From contig NZ_RWGU01000051.1 in NCBI RefSeq assembly GCF_003944755.1, positions 310,001 through 374,000 of the forward strand: a stretch of DNA of 64,000 nucleotides, read 5' to 3'. Made by a program: the position numbers and the translations under genes. This DNA comes from Rhodovulum robiginosum (lineage in GTDB: Bacteria; Pseudomonadota; Alphaproteobacteria; Rhodobacterales; Rhodobacteraceae). Below are positions 41,921-50,704 of this stretch, in pieces (within the stretch, counting starts at the first letter, position 1; each line of letters opens with the position of its first letter). The notes under the pieces were generated by a model. It was given only the letters and a program-made list of their open reading frames with translations, made no database searches and was not told where the DNA came from.

Positions 41921-42079
41921 CCTGTCAATGTGCTGCGGCGCGGCGAAAACGAAAGCGGCCGCCAGGGGCGGCCGCTTCGCATTGTCTTTCGGGCGATGGC
42001 GTCAGGCCGAACGCTTGCGGCGGGCCAGCCCAAGGGCGCCCAGGGCGCCAATCAGCAAAACGCCGCCTGCGGGAAGCGG
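41921..42079. repeat. Direct repeat copy 1 (VPLPA-CTERM gene tail plus terminator)
   Basis: About 158 bp aligned without gaps to 42778-42936 with roughly 17 mismatches by my count. It covers the last 26 codons of the sorting-signal gene, the stop codon and the terminator hairpin. Confidence 0.85.
41953..41977 (-). terminator. Terminator after the first VPLPA-CTERM gene
   Basis: AAGCGGCCGCC (41953-41963), loop of 3, GGCGGCCGCTT (41967-41977), an 11-bp perfect stem. The minus strand continues TCGTTTTCGCC, a short T-run. Confidence 0.75.
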
Positions 42080-42571
42080 AATGGCCGACGTTTCATAGGA
42101 CAGGTTATCGGCGAAGATCGCGCCGATGTCGTCTCCGTTCGTTCCGAACACCGCGTAGGCGATCCCGGCCGCCGAGAGCGACAGCGTGTTCATCTCGTCA
42201 GAACTGCCGGGGCGGAGGAAATCGACGTAGCCCAGCGAGCTATCGCCAGAGTCGAAGATCTCGAGAAAGACGTTGTCGGAGTCGGACGGAGCGAAATCGC
42301 CGAGATCGACCGAGACGGACGACACGAGCGACGAGAAGTCGGCGCGCGCCTGCGAGAAGGTGCCGGGCGTCTGCAGAAGCAAGCTGTCACTGCCTTCAGG
42401 AGATGCTGACACGGAACATGTCGCGCTGCCGAGCGTGGAGATGGTGACGATGTCACCGCCACTGCAGTCGCCGACCGTGTCGAAGTCGAGCACCGCGGCA
42501 GACGAAGCACCTGCGGCGGCCGCCATCATGATACCTGCGATGCCGGAAGCAATATAACGCATTTTCATCAT
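42002..42571 (-). CDS. VPLPA-CTERM sorting-domain protein 1
   Basis: A 189-residue secreted protein. A signal peptide (about 1-26, ending ASSAA) leads to a Ser/Asp-rich beta-type mature region and a C-terminal sorting tail: IPLPAGG, a hydrophobic span, then RRKRSA. This is the VPLPA-CTERM signal processed by exosortase-type enzymes, placing the protein at the cell surface; no exosortase is in the window. Tandem ATG codons at 42571 and 42568 follow GAAAGGAAAC. Two Cys in the mature part may form a disulfide. It shares its 3' end with the next gene. Confidence 0.85.
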   Translation of the reverse strand: MMKMRYIASGIAGIMMAAAAGASSAAVLDFDTVGDCSGGDIVTISTLGSATCSVSASPEGSDSLLLQTPGTFSQARADFSSLVSSVSVDLGDFAPSDSDNVFLEIFDSGDSSLGYVDFLRPGSSDEMNTLSLSAAGIAYAVFGTNGDDIGAIFADNLSYETSAIPLPAGGVLLIGALGALGLARRKRSA

Positions 42572-42858
42572 AGTTTCCTTTCGTTTCAATACTAACTGGA
42601 AATCACGCGAACACACGTTGAAACCTTAAGTTAGCGAGATCACGTGTCAAGGTTATCGTGAGGTCGAGACGGCGATACCGGGATCCGGTCCGACGAAAGC
42701 TCATCAAGTGGGCAAACGCGATCGCTTGGGCGCGCGAAAACGTCCACCTTATCGGGAAGCGACGGGTCTCAGGGTATCCTACCAATGTGCCGCGGCGCGG
42801 CGAAAACGTAAGCGGCCGCCCGGGGCGGCCGCTTCGCATTGTCTCTCGGGCGATGGCG
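42572..42858. other. Intergenic region between the two VPLPA-CTERM genes
   Basis: 287 bp with no gene. The right part (42778-42858) belongs to the second repeat copy and its terminator; the left part should hold the promoter of the first gene. Confidence 0.5.
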
Positions 42859-42936
42859 TCAGGCGGAACGCTTGCGGCGAGCCAGCCCAAGGGCGGCCAT
42901 GGCACCAATCAGCAGGACGCCACCGGCCGGCAGCGG
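42778..42936. repeat. Direct repeat copy 2 (VPLPA-CTERM gene tail plus terminator)
   Basis: Partner of 41921-42079, offset by exactly 857 bp throughout. Similarity ends about where the mature domains begin. Confidence 0.85.
42810..42834 (-). terminator. Terminator after the second VPLPA-CTERM gene
   Basis: AAGCGGCCGCC (42810-42820), loop of 3, GGCGGCCGCTT (42824-42834), the same hairpin as at 41953 with a changed loop. Confidence 0.75.
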
Positions 42937-43392
42937 CACTTCGGACGGACGCGCCGGCGAGATATTCAGCCACGATCCGCCGGAGACCCCCACGGTCTGG
43001 GTCAGGTCGAACGTATGCGATCCTGCGTCCAGCGTGATGGCGGCGATGGCTTCGAAGTAATCGCCCGGCGCGCCAAACGCGGCGGCGCCGTTGGCATTGC
43101 CGTCGCCGCCCTGGATCGCATCCCAGGCAACCACGCCGCCGTTCACCACCAGATCCCACTCGTCGAAGTCGCTGCAGCAATCCTCGACATGGAAATCGAG
43201 GGTCGATCGGGTGCCCAGCGTTATTTCCAGGGTGTCGTCGCCGCTGAACGTCGCGCTGGAGCCGACACCGCCAAAATTGAACACGAAATCGGTAAGTCCG
43301 GTGTTCGGGTCAACCCCCAGGGCCGAGGCCGGAACCGCAGCGATCGACGCCACGGCGACGCCAAGCGCAAGTGCAAACTTCTTCATTTTCAT
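42859..43392 (-). CDS. VPLPA-CTERM sorting-domain protein 2
   Basis: A 177-residue secreted protein. The signal peptide spans about 1-23 (KKFALALGVAVASIAAVPASA). The mature region has a beta-sandwich-like look, with DTLEITLGTRSTLDFHVEDCC and SHTFDLTQ, suggesting a carbohydrate-binding or extracellular adhesion-type domain, which is inference. The C-terminal signal VPLPAGG, hydrophobic span and RRKRSA is the exact VPLPA-CTERM form. Start ATG 43392 follows GGAAGG. The mature domain is unrelated to that of the neighbouring gene, although the tails match. Confidence 0.87.
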   Translation of the reverse strand: MKMKKFALALGVAVASIAAVPASALGVDPNTGLTDFVFNFGGVGSSATFSGDDTLEITLGTRSTLDFHVEDCCSDFDEWDLVVNGGVVAWDAIQGGDGNANGAAAFGAPGDYFEAIAAITLDAGSHTFDLTQTVGVSGGSWLNISPARPSEVPLPAGGVLLIGAMAALGLARRKRSA

Positions 43393-43545
43393 TTCCTTCC
43401 TATGATGACCAGGGCCGGACAAAAAAACCGTCGATCCGACTGGTTACGCATGCCGCAGGTCGTTGCAGAATCCCCCCCAGCCTACACACGTTCTAAAAAG
43501 TTAGCATAAACCCCGCCCTGACGCTACGGAAACTCGGAAGCGCGG

Positions 43546-43576
43546 GCTTTGCGGGGACCTGAGGGTCCCGCAAAGC
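43546..43576. repeat. Inverted repeat upstream of ccrA
   Basis: GCTTTGCGGG (43546-43555) pairs with CCCGCAAAGC (43567-43576), with an inner ACC/GGT pair. No T-run on either side, so an operator or leader structure is as likely as a terminator. Confidence 0.5.
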
Positions 43577-43668
43577 GAACGGACAGCAGACAAGCGCGAT
43601 CACGCCGCGACGCAGCGCGCGCCCGTCTTTTTAGGGTCATAAAATTACCCATTCGGCCCTGTTTATCA

Positions 43669-43683
43669 TTGCAAAGTTGCGCG
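43669..43683. promoter_or_regulatory. TTGCAA-AG-TTGCGCG motif before ccrA
   Basis: TTGCAA (43669-43674) and TTGCGCG (43677-43683) lie 78-92 bp upstream of the ccrA start. They resemble the TTGCGCAA pair before mcl2 and the ecm palindrome. Confidence 0.45.
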
Positions 43684-43760
43684 CAGACTTCTATCTCACC
43701 GGGAAGCGCCGGGCGATTCTGCGCTGCGGCAAACCATTCTGACCGACCATGGAGGCCCCG

Positions 43761-45053
43761 ATGGCACTCGACACCAACCCGTCCGTCGTCCCCTACGAGG
43801 CGCCCGAGAAAGAGCTATACGAAGTGGGCGAGATGCCGCCGCTCGGGTTCGTGCCGCCCAAGATGTACGCCTGGGCGATCCGGCGCGAGCGGCATGGCGA
43901 GCCTGACAAGAGCTTTCAGGTCGAGGTGGTGGAAACCCCCGTGATCGACAGCCACGAGGTGCTGGTGCTGGTTATGGCCGCCGGCGTCAACTATAACGGC
44001 GTCTGGGCCGGGCTCGGCGTGCCGATCTCGCCCTTCGACGGCCATGGCGCGCCCTATCATATCGCCGGCTCGGATGCCTCGGGCATCGTCTGGGCTGTCG
44101 GTGACAAGGTGAAAACCTGGAAGGTGGGCGACGAGGTCGTGATCCACTGCAACCAGGATGACGGCGACGACGAGGAATGCAACGGCGGCGATCCGATGTT
44201 CTCGCCCTCGCAGCGGATCTGGGGATACGAGACGCCCGATGGCAGCTTTGCCCAGTTCACCCGCGTCCAGGCGCAGCAGCTCTTGCCGCGGCCCAAGCAC
44301 CTGACCTGGGAGGAATCGGCCTGTTACACGCTGACGCTGGCCACCGCCTACCGGATGCTCTTCGGCCACCATCCGCATGAGCTGAAGCCGGGGCAGAACG
44401 TGCTGGTCTGGGGGGCCTCGGGGGGGCTGGGCTCCTACGCGATCCAGCTGATCAACACCGCCGGGGCCAACGCCATCGGCGTGATTTCCGACGAGGACAA
44501 GCGCGAGTTCGTTATGAATCTCGGCGCCAAGGGCGTGATCAACCGCAAAGACTTCAAATGCTGGGGCCAGCTGCCCAAGGTGAACACGCCCGAATACAAG
44601 GAGTGGTTCACCGAGGCGCGCAAGTTCGGCAAGGCGATCTGGGAGGTCACCGGCAAGGGCGTGAATGTCGACATGGTGTTCGAGCATCCCGGCGAGTCGA
44701 CCTTCCCGATCTCGACCTTCGTGGTCAAGCGCGGCGGCATGGTGGTGATCTGCGCCGGCACCACCGGGTTCAACCTGACGATGGATGCGCGCTATGTCTG
44801 GATGCACCAGAAGCGCATCCAGGGTAGCCACTTCGCGCATCTCAAGCAGGCGGCCGCGGCCAACCGGCTGATGGTGCAGCGCCGGCTCGACCCCTGCATG
44901 TCCGAGGTGTTCCCCTGGGCCGAAATACCGGCCGCGCATCTGAAGATGCTGCGCAACGAACACAAGCCGGGTAATATGGCGGTGCTGGTGCAGGCGCCGC
45001 TCACCGGGCTGCGCACCTTCGAGGACGTGCTCGAGGCCGGGTCCGCGGCCTGA
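43761..45053 (+). CDS. ccrA: Crotonyl-CoA carboxylase/reductase
   Basis: A 430-residue medium-chain dehydrogenase/reductase that reductively carboxylates crotonyl-CoA to (2S)-ethylmalonyl-CoA with NADPH and CO2, the key step of the ethylmalonyl-CoA pathway. Motifs include GVNYNGVWAGLGVPISPF, PYHIAGSDASGIVWAVG, the nucleotide-binding VWGASGGLGSYAIQL, and the large insert with NRKDFKCWGQLP characteristic of Ccr. ATG 43761 is chosen over ATG 43749 because GGAGG lies 5 nt upstream and the length matches R. sphaeroides Ccr. Confidence 0.97.
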   Translation: MALDTNPSVVPYEAPEKELYEVGEMPPLGFVPPKMYAWAIRRERHGEPDKSFQVEVVETPVIDSHEVLVLVMAAGVNYNGVWAGLGVPISPFDGHGAPYHIAGSDASGIVWAVGDKVKTWKVGDEVVIHCNQDDGDDEECNGGDPMFSPSQRIWGYETPDGSFAQFTRVQAQQLLPRPKHLTWEESACYTLTLATAYRMLFGHHPHELKPGQNVLVWGASGGLGSYAIQLINTAGANAIGVISDEDKREFVMNLGAKGVINRKDFKCWGQLPKVNTPEYKEWFTEARKFGKAIWEVTGKGVNVDMVFEHPGESTFPISTFVVKRGGMVVICAGTTGFNLTMDARYVWMHQKRIQGSHFAHLKQAAAANRLMVQRRLDPCMSEVFPWAEIPAAHLKMLRNEHKPGNMAVLVQAPLTGLRTFEDVLEAGSAA

Positions 45054-45093
45054 GTGCTGGCGCCGGGCAGGGCGGGGCGATAGGCTCCGCCCC

Positions 45094-46626
45094 ATGACCC
45101 TGACCGCGCTGACATTTTCCGACGATCAGGCCGAGGCCCATGACCGCGTGGCAGAGCTGCTGCGCGGCCAGGGCGTCGATCTCGACAACGCAAGGCTGAC
45201 CCCGCGCACCGAGGGCAAGGCCGGGGTGCTGGCGATTACCGGCAAGGCGGGCTCGGGCAAGACGCTGCTCCTGGCGGAGCTGGTCAAGGCGCTGGGCGAG
45301 GCCGGCGTCGCAACCGTTTCGGGCGACTACGAGGGGCGCCGGCGCAAGGATCGGCGCACGCTGGCGGTGCTGGCCCCCACCAACAAGGCGGCCAGCGTCC
45401 TGCGTCAGCGCGGCGTGCCGGCGACCACGATCCACCGGATCATCTACACGCCCGTCTACGACCCCGAATACGAAAAGATCGCCGAATGGCTGGCCGGCGA
45501 GGGCGAGCGGCCCGAGGTCGAGGGGCTGACCGAGGCCGCGCTCGACCGGGCCTTCGCCTATTACCAGGGCAACAAGTCGATTCCCGGCGCGCTGGCCGCG
45601 GCTGGGCTGAAGGGCAGCGATTTCATCCTCGGCTGGAAGCGGCGCGAGGAACCGCTGGATATCGGCTTCGTCGACGAGGCCTCGATGCTGGACGCGCGCC
45701 AGTACGAGGATCTGCAAGAGATCTTTCCGACGCTGGTGATGTTCGGCGACCCGGCGCAACTGGCGCCGGTGAACCAGTCGGGCGAGATGGTCTTTGACGG
45801 TCTGCCCGAGGCGCAAAAGCTGACGCTGCACCGGATCCACCGGCAGGCCGCCGACAACCCGATCCTCGATCTCGCCCACGCGCTGGCCGACCCCGAGCTT
45901 GGCTTCGAGGATTTCGAAAGGCAGATCGAGGCGGCCGCGGCGCGCGACGATCGTATCGTGGTCGCGGGGCGGGTCGATTCCGACCTGATGGCGCGCTCGC
46001 CGGTGCTGGTCTGGCGCAATGCGACGCGCATCCGGCTGATCCACGCCTTCCGCGCCGCCCATGGCGCGCCCGCAACCGAGCTGCTGCCGGGTGAGCCGCT
46101 GATCTGCGACGGCATCGAACTGCCGCTCAAGTACCGCAAGAAACGGCTCGACCTGGAGGCGCGGGGGCTGATCAAGGGGGCGCAGGTGATCTATCTGGGC
46201 CCCGGCCGGCGCCCGGGGTTTACCCGGTTGCACGTGATCGGTGCGGAAGAGCCGCAGGTCTCGGCCGCCTCGATCATCAAGATCGAGATGCCCGGCGAGG
46301 ACGAGCCCTTTATCCCCCAGGCCGCAAACATGGGGGCGGCCTTCCTGCACGGGGCGGCGGTGACCATCCATAAGGCGCAGGGGTCGCAATGGGACACGGT
46401 GCAGGTCTTTGCGCCCGACCTCTACGCCGCGGCGCGGGCGGGCCGGGTCGAGGCGGGGCAGCCCCTGTGGAAGCGGCTGGCCTATGTGGCGATCACGCGC
46501 GCGGAATCGCGGCTGATCTGGATCACGCGCTACCGCCTGGGCCGGCCCCGGCAGGCGCTTGGCACCGGCGACCTGGCCGCGCCCGCCGCGCCACTGACGC
46601 TGACCGCCGAAGAGCCCGCGCCCTGA
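45094..46626 (+). CDS. RecD-like superfamily 1 DNA helicase
   Basis: A 510-residue ATPase with SF1B helicase motifs in order: Walker A GKAGSGKT (50-57), motif Ia LAPTNKAASVLR, motif II VDEASM, motif III FGDPAQLAPV, and the C-terminal UvrD-like block TIHKAQGSQWDTV then YVAITRAESRLIW. It lacks RecD's N-terminal domain and lies alone, 40 bp after ccrA. Such RecD2/Dda-like helicases act in repair or replication restart; the precise role is not known from sequence. Confidence 0.9.
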   Translation: MTLTALTFSDDQAEAHDRVAELLRGQGVDLDNARLTPRTEGKAGVLAITGKAGSGKTLLLAELVKALGEAGVATVSGDYEGRRRKDRRTLAVLAPTNKAASVLRQRGVPATTIHRIIYTPVYDPEYEKIAEWLAGEGERPEVEGLTEAALDRAFAYYQGNKSIPGALAAAGLKGSDFILGWKRREEPLDIGFVDEASMLDARQYEDLQEIFPTLVMFGDPAQLAPVNQSGEMVFDGLPEAQKLTLHRIHRQAADNPILDLAHALADPELGFEDFERQIEAAAARDDRIVVAGRVDSDLMARSPVLVWRNATRIRLIHAFRAAHGAPATELLPGEPLICDGIELPLKYRKKRLDLEARGLIKGAQVIYLGPGRRPGFTRLHVIGAEEPQVSAASIIKIEMPGEDEPFIPQAANMGAAFLHGAAVTIHKAQGSQWDTVQVFAPDLYAAARAGRVEAGQPLWKRLAYVAITRAESRLIWITRYRLGRPRQALGTGDLAAPAAPLTLTAEEPAP

Positions 46627-46781
46627 ACCGGGCCACTCGGCCCGGCCATCAACCTATCGCCGGTCGGTGGCGCTGGGCGGGCGCGCCGGGCCCGAACAAA
46701 GCGCTGGAAAACAAGTCGCGCGTCGAGCTGTGGGAAAACGACCTTGCCGACACCATCACCTGCAAAGGGTGACGCGCCACG

Positions 46782-47768
46782 CTACCGCAACGACCGAATG
46801 ACCGCGCCGGCCTCCTCGACGATTTCCCGGACGATCTCGGCCGCCGGCTGGACCTCTCTGACAAGACCCACGCCCTGCCCCGACCACATGGAGACCGCCT
46901 CGATCTCGCCCTTCAACTCTGCATAGGGCGACGCGCTTTCGTAGCGGAAGACCTCGCCTCCGTCCGGGCGTCGGGCAAGCATGTCGCCTTCTCCGGGGCG
47001 TTGCCCGAGCGGAGGTTTCCCGGCGGCCTCCCACATGGCCGACGTGCTGTTCTTCAGGGTCCTGTGCGGCGCGTTCGGCCAGTCGATATCGTAGAGATTG
47101 TCGTAGTGGCCTGTGTCGTTCTCTGTCGCCGCCAATAGACGCGCCAGGTATTCCGGGTGAACGGAGGCCTCCTTTGCCGAAAGGAAGCGCGTGCCGATCC
47201 ATGCCGCCGACGCGCCAAGCGCCAGCACCGCCGCCAGCCCGCGCCCGTCGGCGATGCCGCCCGCGGCGATGACCGGGACGTCGCCCACCGCATCGACCAC
47301 CGCGGGCACGAGCGCCATCGTCGAGACCGTGCCCTCGACATGTCCGCCGGCCTCCCACCCCTGCGCGCAGATCGCGTCGGCGCCGAGGGCCACCGCCTCT
47401 GTGGCGTCTGCGGCGGTGCTGGCCGTGATGATGACCTTCGCGCCAGCGGCCTTGGCCCGGCCGACGAAATCGCCTGTGTCGCCCCAGAAAAGCGAGAGGA
47501 TATCGACGCCCTCATCAAGGCAGATGTCGAGCTGATCGTCGTTGCGGAAATCCATGTTGAGGTTCACCCCGAAGGGCTTGTCGGTCAGATCCCTGATCCG
47601 TCGCACTTCCGATCTCAATTTATCGGGGCCGTAGACCCAAAGCGGCGCGAGCCCGAGCCCACCGGCATTGCTGACCGCGGCGACAAGTTCCGGTGTCCCC
47701 ACACGCCCCATCGGAGCCAATACGACTGGGTGCTTGACGCTGAACAAGCGGCAGAAGTCGGTCGCCAT
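46782..47768 (-). CDS. Nitronate monooxygenase / 2-nitropropane dioxygenase-family protein
   Basis: A 328-residue FMN-dependent TIM barrel of the NMO family. It begins with HPVVLAPMGRVGTPELVAAVSNAGGLG, has the GADAICAQGWEAGGHVEG motif with the catalytic-region His, and the FMN phosphate site IAAGGIADGRGLAAVLALGA. It oxidises nitronates or serves in enoyl-reductase-like roles; the substrate is open. ATG 47768 starts right at the barrel; the frame is open for about 68 codons upstream without family features. Confidence 0.87.
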   Translation of the reverse strand: MATDFCRLFSVKHPVVLAPMGRVGTPELVAAVSNAGGLGLAPLWVYGPDKLRSEVRRIRDLTDKPFGVNLNMDFRNDDQLDICLDEGVDILSLFWGDTGDFVGRAKAAGAKVIITASTAADATEAVALGADAICAQGWEAGGHVEGTVSTMALVPAVVDAVGDVPVIAAGGIADGRGLAAVLALGASAAWIGTRFLSAKEASVHPEYLARLLAATENDTGHYDNLYDIDWPNAPHRTLKNSTSAMWEAAGKPPLGQRPGEGDMLARRPDGGEVFRYESASPYAELKGEIEAVSMWSGQGVGLVREVQPAAEIVREIVEEAGAVIRSLR

Positions 47769-48004
47769 CGGGATATCCCAAAAGAAAGCCTGCCAAGAGG
47801 CTAGCCCGACGAAGGCATCTCGGCCACGTCTTTTCCGTGACAGGGATGATCGTCGCGCCAAAGCAGGGTGCCGTGGGCAGGCCCCCGCGACCCCTGAGCA
47901 GTGATGCGACGAACGGCAAGAAATCCCCGCAGCGGTCCAATGCCGGAAAACCTTCAAAACCGTCCATGCCAAGAGTTCTGATCAAAACCCTTGGGCGGCC
48001 GCCG

Positions 48005-48763
48005 TCAGTTCCGCAACATGCGGAACGCCGCCGAGGCGCCCCAGCCCGCGGCGATGGCGATGGCCAGCGACAGGATGCCGTAGATCAGCGGCTGGTTATG
48101 GGCCAGCGTGAACACCCAGCGTTCCAGGCCCACCTTTCGCACGCCGATTTCCGTCTGATAGGCGTCGACCACCGCCCCGTCGCGTGTCAGGAAGATGCGC
48201 GTGGTGTAGTCGCCCTCGGTCACGTTGGCCGGCAGCGCGATCGAGGTGCGAAACAGCGTCTGCTCGCGCAGGTCCACGGCGCCGGGATGCATCTGGTAAA
48301 GCCCGTCGCGGCTGCGGATGCGGATCAGCGCCTCGGTGAAATCGGCAGAGGCGCCCACGCCCTCGGGCGCGCCGACCGAGCGGATCGCGCGGGGGATCGA
48401 GACCTTGTGGCGCAGATCCTCGGTATCGTTCAGCACCTCTGTCAGGGTTCCGGTCGTGGCCACCGCGTAGAAACTGGGGGCCGCGTCCACTTCGACCGCG
48501 TCGGTGTTGACCCAGATCCCGAAGCGCCGCGCCTTGCGCCGCACGAGGACGGGGGTGTGGGGACCGGCCACCGTCACCACCACGTGCAGCGGCTGGCCCT
48601 GCGGGATCGGCGCGCCGCGCTTGACCGCGCCGAAGATCAGGATCTCGGAGCCCGAGAAATTGGTGGTGATCGCCACGCGCGTCTGGCTGAGCCCGGCGAC
48701 GACCTCTTCGCCCCGCGCGGGCAGGGCGAGCAGGATCAGCAGAAGGAGCGCGCGCCAGCCCAT
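48005..48763 (-). CDS. TIGR02186 family transmembrane protein
   Basis: A 252-residue protein with an N-terminal signal (about 1-18), an extracytoplasmic beta-rich domain (EEVVAGLSQTRVAITTNFSGSEILIFGAV onwards) and one C-terminal membrane span (about 225-245). This is the alphaproteobacterial TIGR02186 family, of unknown function, typically encoded with TauE/SafE exporters. The ATG overlaps the TauE stop codon by one base, supporting a joint role in anion or sulfur export. Confidence 0.88.
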   Translation of the reverse strand: MGWRALLLLILLALPARGEEVVAGLSQTRVAITTNFSGSEILIFGAVKRGAPIPQGQPLHVVVTVAGPHTPVLVRRKARRFGIWVNTDAVEVDAAPSFYAVATTGTLTEVLNDTEDLRHKVSIPRAIRSVGAPEGVGASADFTEALIRIRSRDGLYQMHPGAVDLREQTLFRTSIALPANVTEGDYTTRIFLTRDGAVVDAYQTEIGVRKVGLERWVFTLAHNQPLIYGILSLAIAIAAGWGASAAFRMLRN

Positions 48764-49671
48764 CACCTTCCCCCCGCCAGCGTATAAAGCTCGTCCGGGC
48801 GCAACAGCAGGTCGAGCGCCAGCTTGGCACAGACCGCCATGACCAAGAGCGCCAGCAGGATGCGCAACTGCTCGGCCTTCATCTTCAGCCCGATCTGGGT
48901 GCCGACCTGCGCCCCGATCACGCCGCCCACGATCAGCAGCACGGCCAGCCCCATGTCCACCGTGTAGTTGGTGGTGGCGTGAAGAATCGTGGTGAAGGCG
49001 GTGACGAAGATGATCTGGAACAGCGACGTGCCCACCACCACCTTGGTCGGCATGCCAAGGATGTAGATCATCGCCGGCACCATGATAAAGCCGCCGCCCA
49101 CCCCCATGATGGCCGCCAGCACGCCCGCCGCGGCGCCGACCGCCAAGGGCGGCAGAACCGAGATATAAAGTCCCGAGGTGCGGAACTTCATCTTGAAGGG
49201 CAGGGCGTGCACCCAGGTGCGTTGCTTGCGCTTGGGCGGCGCGCCACCGCGGCTGCGCCGGATCGCGCGCAGGCTTTCGACGAACATCAGCGTGCCGATC
49301 ACGCCGAGAAACAGCACATAGCACAGCCGCACCAGCAGATCGACCTGGCCCATCTCCCTGAGCAGGTTGAACACGGCCACGCCGGCCCAGGCGCCGGCCA
49401 GGCCCCCGGCCAGCAGCACGGTGCCCATCTTCAGATCGACGGTCTTGCGTTTGAGATGCGCCAGCACGCCGGAAAAGGACGACGCGACGATCTGGTTGGC
49501 CGAGGTGGCCACGGCCACGGCCGGCGGGATGCCCACGAAAAACAAAAGCGGCGTGATCAGAAACCCGCCGCCGACGCCGAACATCCCCGAGAGCACACCC
49601 ACCAGCCCGCCGATCCCCAAAAGCAGGAATGCGTTGACCGAGACCTCGGCGATGGGCAGGTAGATCTGCAT
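48763..49671 (-). CDS. TauE/SafE family membrane exporter
   Basis: A 302-residue permease with about eight membrane spans and the paired motifs LGIGGLVGVLSGMFGVGGGF near the start and AAIMGVGGGFIMVPAMIYILG in the second half. It probably exports sulfite or an organosulfonate derivative. It is unlike the shorter TauE at 30766. Translational coupling to the TIGR02186 gene points to a two-component export unit. Confidence 0.92.
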   Translation of the reverse strand: MQIYLPIAEVSVNAFLLLGIGGLVGVLSGMFGVGGGFLITPLLFFVGIPPAVAVATSANQIVASSFSGVLAHLKRKTVDLKMGTVLLAGGLAGAWAGVAVFNLLREMGQVDLLVRLCYVLFLGVIGTLMFVESLRAIRRSRGGAPPKRKQRTWVHALPFKMKFRTSGLYISVLPPLAVGAAAGVLAAIMGVGGGFIMVPAMIYILGMPTKVVVGTSLFQIIFVTAFTTILHATTNYTVDMGLAVLLIVGGVIGAQVGTQIGLKMKAEQLRILLALLVMAVCAKLALDLLLRPDELYTLAGGR

Positions 49672-49735
49672 AGCTCATCCCTTACGCCGCGGCGCCTTGC
49701 CGTGGCAAGCTTGGGGCGGGGCGCCGGGGCCGGTT

Positions 49736-50704
49736 TCACTGCTCTTTCACATAAGGCGACCCGCCGGCGCGGGGCGGGATCGCCCGGCCCACGAAGCCGG
49801 CCAGGATCACCACCGTCAGGATATACGGCAGCGCGTCCATCACCTGCACCGGAAGGACGAAACCGCCCATTTCGATATTCTGATAGCGCAGCGCCACCGC
49901 CTGCAAGAGCCCGAACAGAAGCGTGGCCGACAGCGCGTACCATGGCCGCCATTTCGAAAAGATCAGCGCGGCCAGCGCGATATAGCCCCGCCCGGCGGTC
50001 ATGTCCTTGACGAAACCCGCTTGCAGCGCGGTGGCCAGGTAGGCCCCGGCGACGCCGCAGAGCACGCCGCAGATCGCGACCGCCGTAAATCGCATGCGGA
50101 TGACCGAAACGCCGGCGGTATCCACCGCCTCGGGCGCATCGCCGACCGCGCGCAGCCGCAGGCCGAAACGGCTGCGGTATAGGACCCACCAGGTCAGCGG
50201 CACCATGGCGAAGGCCACGTAGACGAGGATCGTGTGGCCCGAGATAAGGTCGTGATAGATCGGGCCGAAGACGGGCACGTCGCGCAGGGTTTCGGCGAAG
50301 GGCAGGGTAAGCGGGCCGAACCGCGCGCCGCCAAGCAGCGAGGGCGTGCGCCCGCCCTGCTGAAACCAGTCCTGCGCGATCACCACGGTCAGACCCGCGG
50401 CGAGAAAGTTGATCGCCACGCCGGAAATCAGCTGGTTGCCCCGGAAGGTGATCGAGGCCAGCCCGTGAATACCTGCGAGTGCCATGGACGAGGCGATCCC
50501 GGCCAAGAGCCCCAGCCAGACAGAGCCCGTGACCGCCGCGATGGCCGCCGAGAAGAAGGCGGCGAACAGCATCTTGCCCTCGAGCCCGATATCGAAAATG
50601 CCCGAGCGTTCGGAAAAGAGACCGGCGAGACAGGCCAGCAGCAGCGGCGTGGCCAGCCGGACGGTGGAGTCGAGTACCTGAAGAACGGTTGCGAAATCCA
50701 TCAC
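49736..50704 (-). CDS. Nucleoside-type ABC transporter permease (second)
   Basis: A 322-residue BPD_transp_2 permease with about eight spans; FSERSGIFDIGLEGKMLFAAF is the conserved loop shared with the YufQ/NupQ group. It overlaps the other permease by 4 bp, and the order binding protein, ATPase, permease, permease is complete. These systems import purine nucleosides; the exact substrate is inferred from family only. Confidence 0.9.
   Translation of the reverse strand: MMDFATVLQVLDSTVRLATPLLLACLAGLFSERSGIFDIGLEGKMLFAAFFSAAIAAVTGSVWLGLLAGIASSMALAGIHGLASITFRGNQLISGVAINFLAAGLTVVIAQDWFQQGGRTPSLLGGARFGPLTLPFAETLRDVPVFGPIYHDLISGHTILVYVAFAMVPLTWWVLYRSRFGLRLRAVGDAPEAVDTAGVSVIRMRFTAVAICGVLCGVAGAYLATALQAGFVKDMTAGRGYIALAALIFSKWRPWYALSATLLFGLLQAVALRYQNIEMGGFVLPVQVMDALPYILTVVILAGFVGRAIPPRAGGSPYVKEQ

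Larger units (their letters stand above)
43393..43760. other. Divergent promoter region of ccrA and the VPLPA-CTERM gene
   Basis: 368 bp without a gene. It contains a 10-bp inverted repeat at 43546-43576 (GCTTTGCGGG/CCCGCAAAGC), an AT-rich stretch near 43630-43650, and the TTGCAA/TTGCG motifs at 43669-43683 just before the likely ccrA promoter. Confidence 0.5.

Noticed and set aside
46389-46772. Open frame extending past the helicase gene, ending with a protein-like stretch
   Set aside because: Most of it overlaps the helicase in another frame, and the final 50 codons show no recognisable family.
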